24,462 nucleotides of DNA. It comes from Theristus sp. LFF4_11. Lineage: Eukaryota; Nematoda; Chromadorea; Monhysterida; Xyalidae. Below are positions 9,159-19,000 of the stretch, in pieces (within the stretch, counting starts at the first letter, position 1; each line of letters begins with the position of its first letter). The stretch covers positions 1 to 24,462 of the forward strand of contig JASANC010004961.1 of assembly GCA_030248135.1 (NCBI GenBank), written 5' to 3'. The position numbers and the translations under genes are program-made. A model generated the notes under the pieces. That model saw only the letters and a list, made by a program, of their open reading frames with translations, made no database searches and was not told the DNA's origin.

Positions 9159-10997
9159 AATTGGATATGTATTATCGGTGATTGGATTGTTTTTTGTTTC
9201 TTTAAAGATTGATCATAATTTTTAAAGTGATTTCACAAATGTGAAACGGTCGCACATTTTTATTGAATCAATCATATCCAGACTTTGTTGGATCCAACCA
9301 CTGACCAATAGAGGGAGACTGACCAACTGGAGCAGTTTCAGCGGCAGTTTTATGATTTCACAACTTCAGTGGATGATTCCATTGTTTGGAATTGACTAGT
9401 TTGTCAGCAGCAGTATACACATCACTTCAACCGACAAGTGTTTCACTGATGTTTACGCCATTGGGGAACGCTTTTTCAACTACAGAAATGTGATGAACAC
9501 ACTAACAGCTCTTTGTTAGGCTGCTTTTGCTCGAACGTTTCTTCTGTTCTTTTTTCCACCGTTGTTCGAAAACCGTAATTAGATTCTGTCTGCCCCTAAA
9601 GCCGCTCAGCATAACAAGAAAATGGCTTATGTAGACGCACACCGCTTACATTATTCAAATTGTGTCGCTTTGCAGTCGAGTAGTAACATTTATTTCGAAC
9701 GTGTTTGACCGAAATGACGTCATAATGCTGTTTAAACATTCAGTTGCCTTGTACGTACAAGACACGTACCGGTAGGCAGACTGCTAATCGTTTGATCCGT
9801 TCACATGATCAACCAAACACTGAACGACTGGTCATTAGCTGGTCTGATGTCATAAGCTGATCCACAGGTGCACTTTCAAAGAGTTCTGACGTTATTTCGG
9901 TCGGAAGCGCTTGAATGAACAGGCTATTTTAAATGCACTGATGTTAGACACACATTGAACGACGTGTTAAAAATGAATAGACTATACCGGTACTACCGGA
10001 CATTGTTACGACGTTTGTGGTTTCTTCAACACCGTCTCGGAAAATGAAATCGGGCTGGCTTTACATGAAAAATTGCTACAGCCAGACGAGCGCCAAAAAA
10101 ACAAGAAGGAAAATTGTCGCTCGCTCATGATACTGATGAGTTCATGGTGTCGGGTTGTAAGGGGCATTCAAAATGCTGACGCTCGAACATAAAATATCAA
10201 AATAAATAAATCCGAACTCTCGAAGCGACAGTTTCAAATAAAAATATGCGTATTTATGAGTGGATAATCCGTTAACGCTCGCTTTTGAACGGAAAAAAAT
10301 CCGATTCCGATCCATAATTTCATGGCGCTGGGCACTGTTTACTCTGCAATTACCGTGGATTAATTTTTTTCATTACCATCCGTGCCACCGGAAACAAACA
10401 AAGAGCAGAGGTACATGGTCACGGCATATACTTGAAAAATGTATAGGTATGTCGCCGCTTGGGTGCAGCAGACGGCGGTAAATAAAAGATAAGCATCGGA
10501 GCTGTCTCGAGCTGCGTAAACATGGGATCACACGTGAAGTCGCTAAGAAGTATTCCAACAAAATCATGTTGCGCACACATATTATACCATTGTATAAATA
10601 AGGTTTTCGCGCCACTTTTCAGTCAACTTTTACAAATTAGATTTCCAGCCAGTCTTCATACATGAATATAACTTCAATGATTTATTGAAGTTGCGTGAAT
10701 GATTTCGCGTACAATACCGTAATTGAAAACTAAAAGTTATGGAACTTGCAATGTGTTGTGTATTGTGTTGAAAAGCTGAAAAACTTTGCGGAGTGCTTTT
10801 TCAACTTACAGAGCAGAAAGTTTATTCATATATTCTCAATTTTACTCGAATTTCACTCACATCAGAGTAGAGCGTTCCCGCTGCTTTGTAAAAAGGAGCA
10901 TGAGAAGCAAACTTGTCAAAACTGGCAAGAAAAACACCACAGAATTAGTTTTGCTCGTTTTTTACGGATGTATTCCATTAGCTGAATATTTACATTA
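9159..10997. other. Long spacer, no supported gene
   Basis: No convincing exon was found on either strand. Open frames at 10260-10481, 10373-10615 and 10786-11199 have neither motifs nor clean splice context. An inverted repeat lies at 9708-9902 (listed separately). The first part presumably holds the promoter of the 8204-9158 gene, but no clear core element is recognisable. Confidence 0.5.
9691..9918. repeat. Inverted repeat with CRE-like ends (possible MITE)
   Basis: The left arm TTTGACCGAAATGACGTCA (9704-9722) and right arm TGACGTTATTTCGGTCGG (9887-9904) are inverted copies with few mismatches. Similarity continues outward (TCGAACG versus TCAAGCG). A third, direct copy lies near 8370-8397. 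The ends include the TGACGTCA palindrome. No clear target-site duplication was found. Confidence 0.5.
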
Positions 10998-11231
10998 TCA
11001 CTGGCACTTTTCGCGACTGGCTGAAGAACAAACCAGGCCAACATGTACTTTTACTCGATATTCAGATTTCGACATGAGAACTACTGTCGCTTTCAGTGGT
11101 AGTCTATCCTTGTCCGTATCATATTCGCATGCGTTTCCTCTCGGTGAATGGGAAAACACTTTCAGATTTTCCAAGACAAGCGTAATGCCGTGGGACTGAG
11201 AACGAGCAGCAGTTATTTTCTGCACGACCAT
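10998..11231 (-). CDS. Hypothetical small ORF or exon (77 aa)
   Basis: From an ATG at 11231 the frame reads MVVQKITAARS, then ITLVLENLKVF, NACEYD, LPLKATVVL, YRVKVHVGLVC and ends EKCQ. Alternating beta-strand-like hydrophobics with three cysteines look like part of an extracellular domain. A splice acceptor-like GTCGTGCAG precedes AAAATAACT, so this may be a final exon rather than a whole gene. The opposite strand is also open (10786-11199), which lowers certainty. No family recognised. Confidence 0.33.
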   Translation of the reverse strand: MVVQKITAARSQSHGITLVLENLKVFSHSPRGNACEYDTDKDRLPLKATVVLMSKSEYRVKVHVGLVCSSASREKCQ

Positions 11232-11662
11232 GCTAAAGTTGTCCAAACACCTTGTAGTTCTTTATTATATAATTTGACGTGAACCGATTTCAGTTAACAA
11301 AAACATGAGCAAGTTACAACGAGCAATTAAAATTCACAAGTTGAAAGATTACAGCAATTCTGATGCTTTGAAGTCAGTGCATGAAACAGAACAAAAAAAG
11401 AGAGACTCAACGAACCTAAGAAAAAGAAACCAAAAGAGAAGATTCATTCATTGCGTCTGTTAAGCGCATTCATGAAGTGTTTTAAGCACTCGCGGCTGTT
11501 AAACAGCTAATTGGTTTTATTGGATACTATTAGTGTCCTGTCCTAGCTAAATGATTTTCTTGATATGGCGTCTAATATAGTGACGCGATACATTCTCAGT
11601 TCTCGATATCTCGCCTTCACCTAACCGTTGCAGCATTCAACCAAGCACCCGTGTTGCACCAT

Positions 11663-13333
11663 TCACTTTTCGAATCGCACCGCATGATGGCGATGATGGC
11701 GGTGACGCGCATGCCGTTTCGCGAGTCTCGCGAACGCTCGCTTGTCGACGCCGCCGGGCATCTTGAACACATCGGTCAACTCTTTGAAGTTGCCGCCCAC
11801 TTCCTCCGGCAGACAACTGGAGAGCGCGTTCGCCATCGTCATCATACAGCGCATGATCTTTGGCAGCTCCGTTTTGGCGACGTCGGACGCCGTCATTGTG
11901 TCACACTGGTCGTCCATTTCGTTCATGCTGCAGGAGTTTTGTTGAAGTAGAAAGCGTGAACCAGTAGTTCTGTCATGTGCATTATAGGCTATCCGCTGAT
12001 TGGTTGGTGATCACTTGATGCATGCTTTCTGTGCATGCGTTACTATGGGTGGCGGTGATGTCTGTCCTGCACAGGAAACACGCATGAGTAATCATCAACC
12101 AATCAGCTGATTGTCTATAATTTAGAGGTCGACACTGTAACAAACACTGATAACACAAACAAAAGACAAACACAAAACACTCAGCAGCATCGTCAAATTA
12201 TGACCAAAAAACGTACGCTTTTTCCTTTTTTTCGCACGCCTTCTCGAGGTTGCCCAACTTATCCACACATTTCGCGTCGCCGAGTATTGCTTCGAGGCAG
12301 CTGTATAGGAAAAAAAACAAGAGCTCAGAGAACAAAAAAAGTTTTAGAAACAATAATTATCGTGATCAAAAAACAGGATTTTCAAACAAAACTGTGCAAC
12401 CGTACATTGGTTCACGAAAAACGTCTATCAGTCCATTGGCGAAATCGCCCACTCGCCCAACGTTCTCGCATGAATCGCCCATTTTCTTATCAATGCATGT
12501 GCTGTTTTCGGCCGATATCATTCGAAATGTGCTCTCCCCTTCGCACCTGCATAACGTTTTTTTTTATTCTGATGGCAGGCAATTCCGACTATTGCGCTGC
12601 GTTGTGTTGGTGGTTTGGGGTTTTCAAAATTCATCCGAGACGATTACTTTGTTGGTTTTTATTTGCGGGTTTCAACCGCACTAGATAGACACCGATCGGT
12701 GTGTGTGTGGGTTACACTGGGTTCCTTCACGCATGTGCCCGTTCATGCAGACAGTTTTAACATTTTATAGATTGAGGCACGTCAGCATGAACGGCATGGA
12801 ATTGCTCTGGTTTCAGCGAATAAAAGCTTGAGCGATCGCATCAGTCCGGTTCGTACGTCGTTTTCACTGTGCGAGAATTATTTGTCACACACACGATCGC
12901 AACGCCTCTGACCACTACGCCACCGACACAACACTGCACAGCCTGATAAAAAACCCGCCACTAACGCGTCCTCGATGCACGAGCCCACATCGTCAACGAC
13001 GTCAGCAGAACAGCCGATCATGTCCTTCAGTGTTTTCATGCATGATTCGGCAGTGCCTTTTTTCCCACTCGAATTGACGCTGCGCCATTCTTTCTTTGCC
13101 TCGTTTCGTTGCGGATACGCGATCTGCGACAAAACGTGATTCATATGAGACGAAGGAGGCTTTACCAACCAATCAGTGATCAAAAGGTTTTTGCTCTTAA
13201 ACAAATGTAAAAGCGAGCGCTGGTCGAAGGATGATCTGCTGGTTCAAAGCCAATAAACAGGACAAAGCCGGGCGCCAAATACGCTGGATTCACTTACCAA
13301 CAGAACGCAAGCACAAACGAGCGCGAACTTCAT
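11663..13333 (-). CDS. Secreted Cys-rich helical protein (180 aa, 4 exons)
   Basis: Exons are 13333-13298, 13123-12966, 12300-12217 and 11927-11663. Exon 1 is a 12-codon signal-peptide start (MKFALVCACVLL) followed by a perfect GTAAGT donor. The later donors are GTTAGT and GTACGT and all phases agree (0, 2, 2), giving 543 coding bases. The mature chain has nine cysteines in a helical, acidic context: ESCMKTLKDMIGC, SCIEDACLEAI, KCVDKLGNLEKAC, DDQCDTM, IMRCMMTMANALSSC. It then ends in a basic tail with KR sites and a His/Arg-rich stretch (HARHRHHRHH). The pattern recalls the nematode DUF19 type of secreted domain, but this is only an impression. The His-rich tail could bind metal. A MITE-like element sits in intron 3. 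Confidence 0.76.
11968..12137. mobile_element. Degenerate MITE in intron 3 of the Cys-rich gene
   Basis: The subterminal sequences GCTGATTGGTTGGTGATCAC (left) and CAACCAATCAGCTGATTG (right) are inverted and match those of the intact elements at 4711 and 18842. The outer ends are worn: left CTGTCATG, right GTCGACACTG followed by TA. Length is similar to the other copies. Confidence 0.65.
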
Positions 13334-13379
13334 ATTGTCAAGAACGGAACGAAAGGTCAAACAGACTGATTTAGTTTCT

Positions 13380-13935
13380 TAGTTCTGACAATTGAAAAGA
13401 TGGCTTTTAAATGCGAATTAGCCACGTTAGGAAATAAAAGTGAACACGCCCAGTTTTGGTGGCGTTCTTTTCTGATTCGTTTTCAAAAACCTGTTTTGTT
13501 GTGCAAATTTATATTCTTTTGATGATCAGAAGATATAATTTTGCAGCATAAGCTATCTTTTGTGGGAATCGACACCTCAGGTTTAATAGGTAGATGTGGT
13601 AAAAATGTGATGCAAATAAGTTCTGACAACGAATGAAAAGATGGTTTTCTGAAAGCAAATTAGCCACGAGGAAATGAAAGTGAACACGCCCAGTTTTGGT
13701 GGCGGCCATGTTCATGCGTTCGTTGTCATATTTCCCTTCCAAACGGGTCATCACAGTGCATCAGTGTTTCACTACCCGTTTTTCATTCGTTTTCAAAAAC
13801 CTGTTTTGGTTTGCAAATTTTCTGTTGATTATTTGAAGATTATGTAGTTTTGCAGCATGCAAGTTATCTATCTTTCTGTGGGAATCGACACTTCAGGTTT
13901 TGTGGCAGCTGGGGTTAAAACGTGGTAAAAAATTG
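13380..13935. repeat. Direct tandem duplication (two diverged copies)
   Basis: Copy 1 (about 13380-13617) and copy 2 (about 13618-13935) share long blocks. These include TTCTGACAA...GAAAAGATGG, AAGTGAACACGCCCAGTTTT GGTGGCG, CGTTTTCAAAAACCTGTTTT, TTTTGCAGCAT and GTGGGAATCGACAC. Copy 2 has an extra stretch of about 75 bp after GGTGGCG (13703-13784). The array begins about 50 bp upstream of the start codon of the Cys-rich secreted gene, so it may include its regulatory region. Confidence 0.82.
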
Positions 13936-14480
13936 CAATCAAAAACTGCGCAAAAAACAGATCCAGTGCAAGTCAACCAATTGTGCTCTTGCGTGCATGC
14001 TGAACTTAGCGAAGGTAGAAAACGGTGTAGTAGATTGTAAAAGTTATTCATAAAAACTTCCACAAGAAATTTTTCGATAAAAACCGGTTACGGATTCACT
14101 GCTTGCCTGGATGTGTTTAGTTTTACCATGAAGGTCATCAAGAAGGTTTGCAGCAAAAAAAACTTATTTTTATGTCAGAGTTTTCCCGCAAATTTGAGAC
14201 GTTTATTACTTCGGTTGCAAATAATAACGAGTACAAATTTTCATCAAGTCAAGAAGGGTGACAACCATTGACGACGAAGTTCTGATTAAAAAATCTACAT
14301 GAAAGAATGCATTGAGTGACTCGCAGACCGCACAAAAAGCGTCAAAACGAATTTCGAATCCATGAAACAGTGTGAACAAATTTCAAAATAGTCGAATGTT
14401 GTGGTTCTGAGAGTGAGCGAAAAAAAAACAATTAAGAAGCAAAAATTTCAGTGCAACAACGCTCGAAAAATCAAGACAAA
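13936..14480. other. AT-rich spacer, nothing recognised
   Basis: There is no long open frame and no clear repeat. A short ATG frame (MKVIKK) at about 14128 runs into a GT and could be a first exon on the plus strand, but no partner is secure. Confidence 0.4.
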
Positions 14481-14491
14481 GATTACCTTAA

Positions 14492-14824
14492 TTGATGATA
14501 AAAAACAAAAGAAGAAAAACCGTGGCAGTGAACGTAATTTACGTCAGACAAGTAATCGCGAGTGATAAAACAACACAGACCAAAAAAATCGCCAAACTGT
14601 GCCAGCACAACAGAAAAGAAACCAGGAAAGTACAATTTTGTGCCAGAGTTGCAAACGAGAAGGAAACGCAATGCGATGCAATGAATGAAGCATTCATCGC
14701 TTACAACGAAACTGCGGAAAATCGCATTTCACAAAACTCGATTTTTCAAAGACTCCCACAGAAACACCGCGAAACAATTTCAAACTACCATAAAATCGTT
14801 ACGCTGAAACCAACTGACACCTAG
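14492..14824 (+). CDS. Uncertain Lys-rich ORF (110 aa)
   Basis: The frame is open for 110 codons in A-rich DNA (start MMIKNKRRK, end TLKPTDT). It has two internal stretches that look protein-like (FCARVANEKETQCDAM, FQRLPQKHRETISNYHKIV). No domain is identified, and A-rich composition alone can keep a frame open. It could belong with the plus-strand exon candidate ending at 14996. Confidence 0.22.
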   Translation: MMIKNKRRKTVAVNVIYVRQVIASDKTTQTKKIAKLCQHNRKETRKVQFCARVANEKETQCDAMNEAFIAYNETAENRISQNSIFQRLPQKHRETISNYHKIVTLKPTDT

Positions 14825-14934
14825 AAAAGCAAGCAGCCACAAAAATACTTCAAACGCTCAAAAAAGAAGAACGTCGAATTGAAAACAAATAGGTGATGTG
14901 CTGCGGTGGCCTGACTTGAAAAACTGCAGCCGGC

Positions 14935-14996
14935 GCAGTTGCGATGCGACCGAATGCGGTCGAAAGAGTTCCGGCGCGAAGGAAAGCGGCCAGGTG
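14935..14996 (+). CDS. Candidate exon with perfect splice donor
   Basis: A CTGCAG acceptor-like site precedes GC-rich sequence ending GCGGCCAG|GTGAGT, a full-consensus donor. Two frames are open (CSRRSCDATECGRKSSG... or LQPAQLRCDRMRSKEF...), so the frame is undecided. No product can be named. Confidence 0.25.
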
Positions 14997-14999
14997 AGT

Positions 15000-15460
15000 T
15001 TTCGTCAGCAAAAACATCAGCCCGTATATAAACGAAATGTTGTTGACTGGGGTGGTAAACAATTTGTTTGTTTCATCGTTTGTCAAAGCCCCATTGCGAA
15101 TCGAATGAGATGCGCAGTGCAGCAGAAAGTATGTGTAAAGTGATCGTTCCACTGACAAACGAAACGGTACTGTGCGTTCTTGAAAATTTTTAAACGCCCT
15201 TTTGGGATTTCCAAACGCCGCTGCCGGTCTCCGACGCCGAGCATTTTACGAATGAACCAAAAGCAGAGTGAGACCACGCCAACAACGACGAATTGCCGAC
15301 AGTAGCCAGTGCCACAAACTCATTAGCGGATACTGCTGACGCAAACTCACACAAACCGCCACAACTCTTCAGGGGGTCAGAGGCGACCACAGCACGCGCA
15401 CACCAGCCAAATACAAGCGAGTGTCCCAATTAGGGTTCATTTGCGATGCGACCGCTTGTG
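15000..15460. other. Spacer / 3' flank between convergent candidates
   Basis: A Ser/Thr/Ala-rich open stretch on the plus strand (about 15300-15432) follows a GCCGACAG acceptor-like site, and a minus frame covers 15190-15429. Neither has a recognisable motif. Probably 3' flanking sequence of the zinc-finger gene. Confidence 0.35.
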
Positions 15461-16050
15461 CTACTGCGTCGCCTCTCTCAACGTCATCCTCCACAGATGC
15501 ACGGCCGTGACGGGCATGTGCTCAGCGAGCTCGTGCACGTCGCGCTCGCCGACGCACGGCAGCACGTGCGCGCAGAAGCTGCAGGCGGCCGCCGTGTGCC
15601 GCTGCGTCCGTTGCCGTGCGTCCGGCGGCGTCAGCCGCTGCGTCCATTTCGTCGCGAGCGTATCGTGCACGCACTCGACGTGCGTCAGCAGCTGCGTCAG
15701 CGACGCGAACCGTGCGCACGCGCAGTAGTCGCAGTCGTAGCGGCCGGCGGCGCGCGCGTGCACCTCGCGCACGTGACGCAGCATGTGCGATTGCGAGCGC
15801 GACAACATCGCGCAATACGTGCAGCGGAAGACGCGCGCCTCCAGCAGCGACAACTTCGAGCTGGCGTTCGTGTTCGTCTGCTTGTGTTTCGTGGCGTTGC
15901 TGTTGTTGTTGTGCGTCTGCTCGTGCATGTCGCGCGCGCATCGCAGGCGAAACCGGCGGGGACAGAAGCCGCAGCAGAAGCGCCGTTTGCCGGCGGCGCC
16001 GAGCTGCATCGGCTCCGGGGGAGCTTGCTGGCGTTGATACGGCGAGCGAC
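15461..16050 (-). other. Terminal exon with four C2H2 fingers
   Basis: The acceptor GCTTCGCAG opens a 196-codon exon ending in TAG (15461-15463). Four fingers are visible: CGFCPRRFRLRCARDMHEQTH, CTYC...HVREVH, CDYC...HVECVH and CSFC...HELAEH, with regular C-x2-C-x12/13-H-x3/4-H spacing. The region is strikingly GC-rich compared with flanking DNA. It joins in phase 1 to exon 16517-16407. It could alternatively be a separate gene starting at the internal MQLGAAGKRR. Confidence 0.85.
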
Positions 16051-19000
16051 CTGCGAAGCAACGGTGGAACGGTGCCTTTTTGGTGTTGTACAGGGAACTG
16101 GCCAGTTGTTTAGTGCGGCACCGTCGATTTGCGGCTGCACTTCAAAAGGAAAACAGGCACTCTGGTGTTTTCCTCTGGAACGCTGTCAATGTGCCTTGTT
16201 GCGAGTGGCAAACAAACAAAACACGCACGATGCAACAGACTGACCGAGCACGAGGTCTGTTGTTATTGACTATTTAGCATCAAGTACGCTACACTTAAGC
16301 GCACATAGAAGCATACGCTGCGCCACAAAAAACCTTCAGACAGGATTGGTTTTCTCCATTGTCTTTAAAAAGAATTTAAAAAGAACAAAAACTCAACCAG
16401 ACGAACCAGAGCACAACAATTCGTACTGTGCCTCCTGTCGTGCGTGCAGCTGTCTCGCTTGTTTTCGCCTTCGTTTCGCCTCTCGCCTCGCCTCCGGCGT
16501 TATGTTCTTGTTGTGATCTGAATGAAATGAACAAAGAATAGATGCATTGATTGACTTAAACCAATGGAGAAAGCAGAATAGGAACGGGAAAATCGATCGC
16601 AGCAAGTGTCATTCGCAAGCTGAGGAAGCCGAGAACAGAACAGAACAAGTGACGTGGAACGGAAACCAAAAAAGCACAACCAAACAGGAAATAAAACTGT
16701 TTGCGGCTGACTGTTCGCTGTGGCGCTCTTGCTATCGGCGGTCACTCGATCCAGCACCACCTTGACGTCATCGTCGTCACGTGGCAGCAACTCAATCAAC
16801 TCATCAATGTCGTCATAAGCACTGTCATCTTCTGATGAAATCACCGATTCCGAGCGACTTGCTCTGCTCTGAATTGGCGCCATTTCGTGTGCACATGAAA
16901 ACAAAAGGAAAAACAATAAAAAACTCAATGTATCAAAAAAGCCACCGTTCACCCTTAACAAAGCCCACCGGAGTTTGGCTCGATGCTCGTTTTTTTCGAA
17001 CCAGTGAGAAAAATAACATAAAATACTGGTGACGACTCGTTTCATGCAAATCAAAAAGCGTCAACAAAAATAACAAGTCGGAGCAATCAGCAATGCAGTT
17101 TTCAGACCAGCAAAGCTGGGCGCATAGCCAATAATTGTTTGGTTTGTCTGTGCTCATTGCATTGAATGATTTGTAGACACCTTCTACACTTCTTCAGTGC
17201 TGAATCAAACTGAACTGAAACAAAAAAAGCGAGCATAACATTGACCGCGACGGACATGATAACAGATCGGTTCGGTTCGGACAACAAAAAACTGGACGGA
17301 CAACCGAATTTTCAAACATTATAATTTCAGTTTGGTGCAGAGCAGAACCGGTCGGCTGACTCCATGGCAAACGTTCACGCAAAACATCGTCAAACAGCTC
17401 ACTGTTTCTTTCTTGGTCGTCATCGCTTTCATCGGACAGCACAATGGGATCATGCGATGTGCCTTTCGGTGCTGCGTTCACCGTCGTTGCCACACCCTGC
17501 TGAATTGTCGACTCAGTTTTCAACGTTCTTTCGCTTTCGCATTTTACTGTCTGCTGAAATGTGAATGCGAAAACATTCATAAGCAGTTGGAAAACGATCG
17601 AACTTATTTCGGAAAGAAGCCGCAACAAAAAGTCAAACTGAAAAAAAACTATTCAAACCTGCGACCGAATTGACGGCGTAACTATCGAGCGCCGTTTCGC
17701 CGCTGACCATGCTGCAATAAATCGGTCTGCTGATCACCACAAAAAAGATCGTTCGGATTTCAATTTTTTCAATGTTTTTTCTCCTGTCACAATACGCATT
17801 GAAATCCGAGTTTCGGATCATAAGATTTCGAACAAATTACGAACCCCCGAGACAACTCGACTAAAAACACGATCATCATCAATTCATCATCATCATCATA
17901 AAAAACTATCATCGATTGCCATGCCAGCTTGCAAAACTGTCAATAAACACGAAACCGAGACCCAAATTCAATGTCGCGGCTTCTTGGCCAAAAACCAACC
18001 GAACGAACGTGTCAATGTCGCCCTGTCTGTGCTATGTAGTACGATCATATTTGCGCTTCTTAACTGGCCTCCATTGTTGTGTTTTCTCGCCATGTGCACG
18101 TACAACTGCAGCCAGCCTCCGGTGAAAACCGCTGCACAATAACGACAACGATATCGCCTGCAATGTTCGGTTTCGATGAGCAACAAAAAGACCGGATTTG
18201 CAGGCATCACAACAATCAGTGGTCGCAAAAGCATGCCAGTGGAGGGTGGAATGGCAAGCATGGTCAAAAATCGCAACGGTACATTGCTGAAGTCCTAGCC
18301 CGAATGCCGTCCACCTTGTTACAACACAACCTCGCCTCGCCTCACACCGTCACACGAAATGCCACAGGTACAGAGTTGCTGCGACGTGTGCTGCCGGTGT
18401 CATGCCATATTTTAACCCCGTTAAAACGTGCCGGGGGTCAAAATATGGCATGACACCGGTAGTATGTATGGCACGTGTGTTTGCATTGTGATTGGGCTGT
18501 GCATAACTGCAAACCAGACCAGCCGATTGCTCAACCGTGGCGCATTCAGACGCAGCCACTCCAATCACTCGCATTGCGGCTGCCCCCGCCCCGCGCACCG
18601 TTCAGCGCCGTGCAGCTGATGCCGTCTCCGCTCGTGTATCGTCCTCAAACTCTTCAGTCTGCTGCGCACGCGACAGCCGTCAAAGCGGCACGCGAACGGC
18701 AGCCGGCGTCGCACGCTGCTCGTCTGGCGGTACTCCTGACGCGAATGTTCGTCCTTGATGTGCCGATGGAGAAAGTCGATCGAGTTCTTGTTGCACGCGT
18801 ACGGACCTGCGTGTGAACGACCGCATTGTGAGATCATGTTGCAGTCAAACTCTAAATTACAGGCTATCAGCTGATTGGTTGGTGATCATGGTGATGCATG
18901 CGTTCTGTGCTGGACAGACTTCGCCTTCACAGCAATGCCTGCACAGAATGCACACACGTGATCACCAACCCATCAGCTGATTGCCGATATTTAAGAGTTC

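Noticed and set aside
13509..13754. Minus-strand frame across the tandem duplication
   Set aside because: It spans both copies and an unrelated insert, has no signal or domain, and is best explained by chance.
15522..16061. Other long frames at 15.5-16.1 kb on both strands
   Set aside because: High GC content removes stop codons in several frames; only the finger-coding frame has family motifs.
15446..16243. Long 265-codon plus-strand frame
   Set aside because: It is the GC-rich shadow of the minus-strand finger exon. The minus frame has four exact C2H2 fingers while this one is Arg/Ala/Val-rich with no motif.
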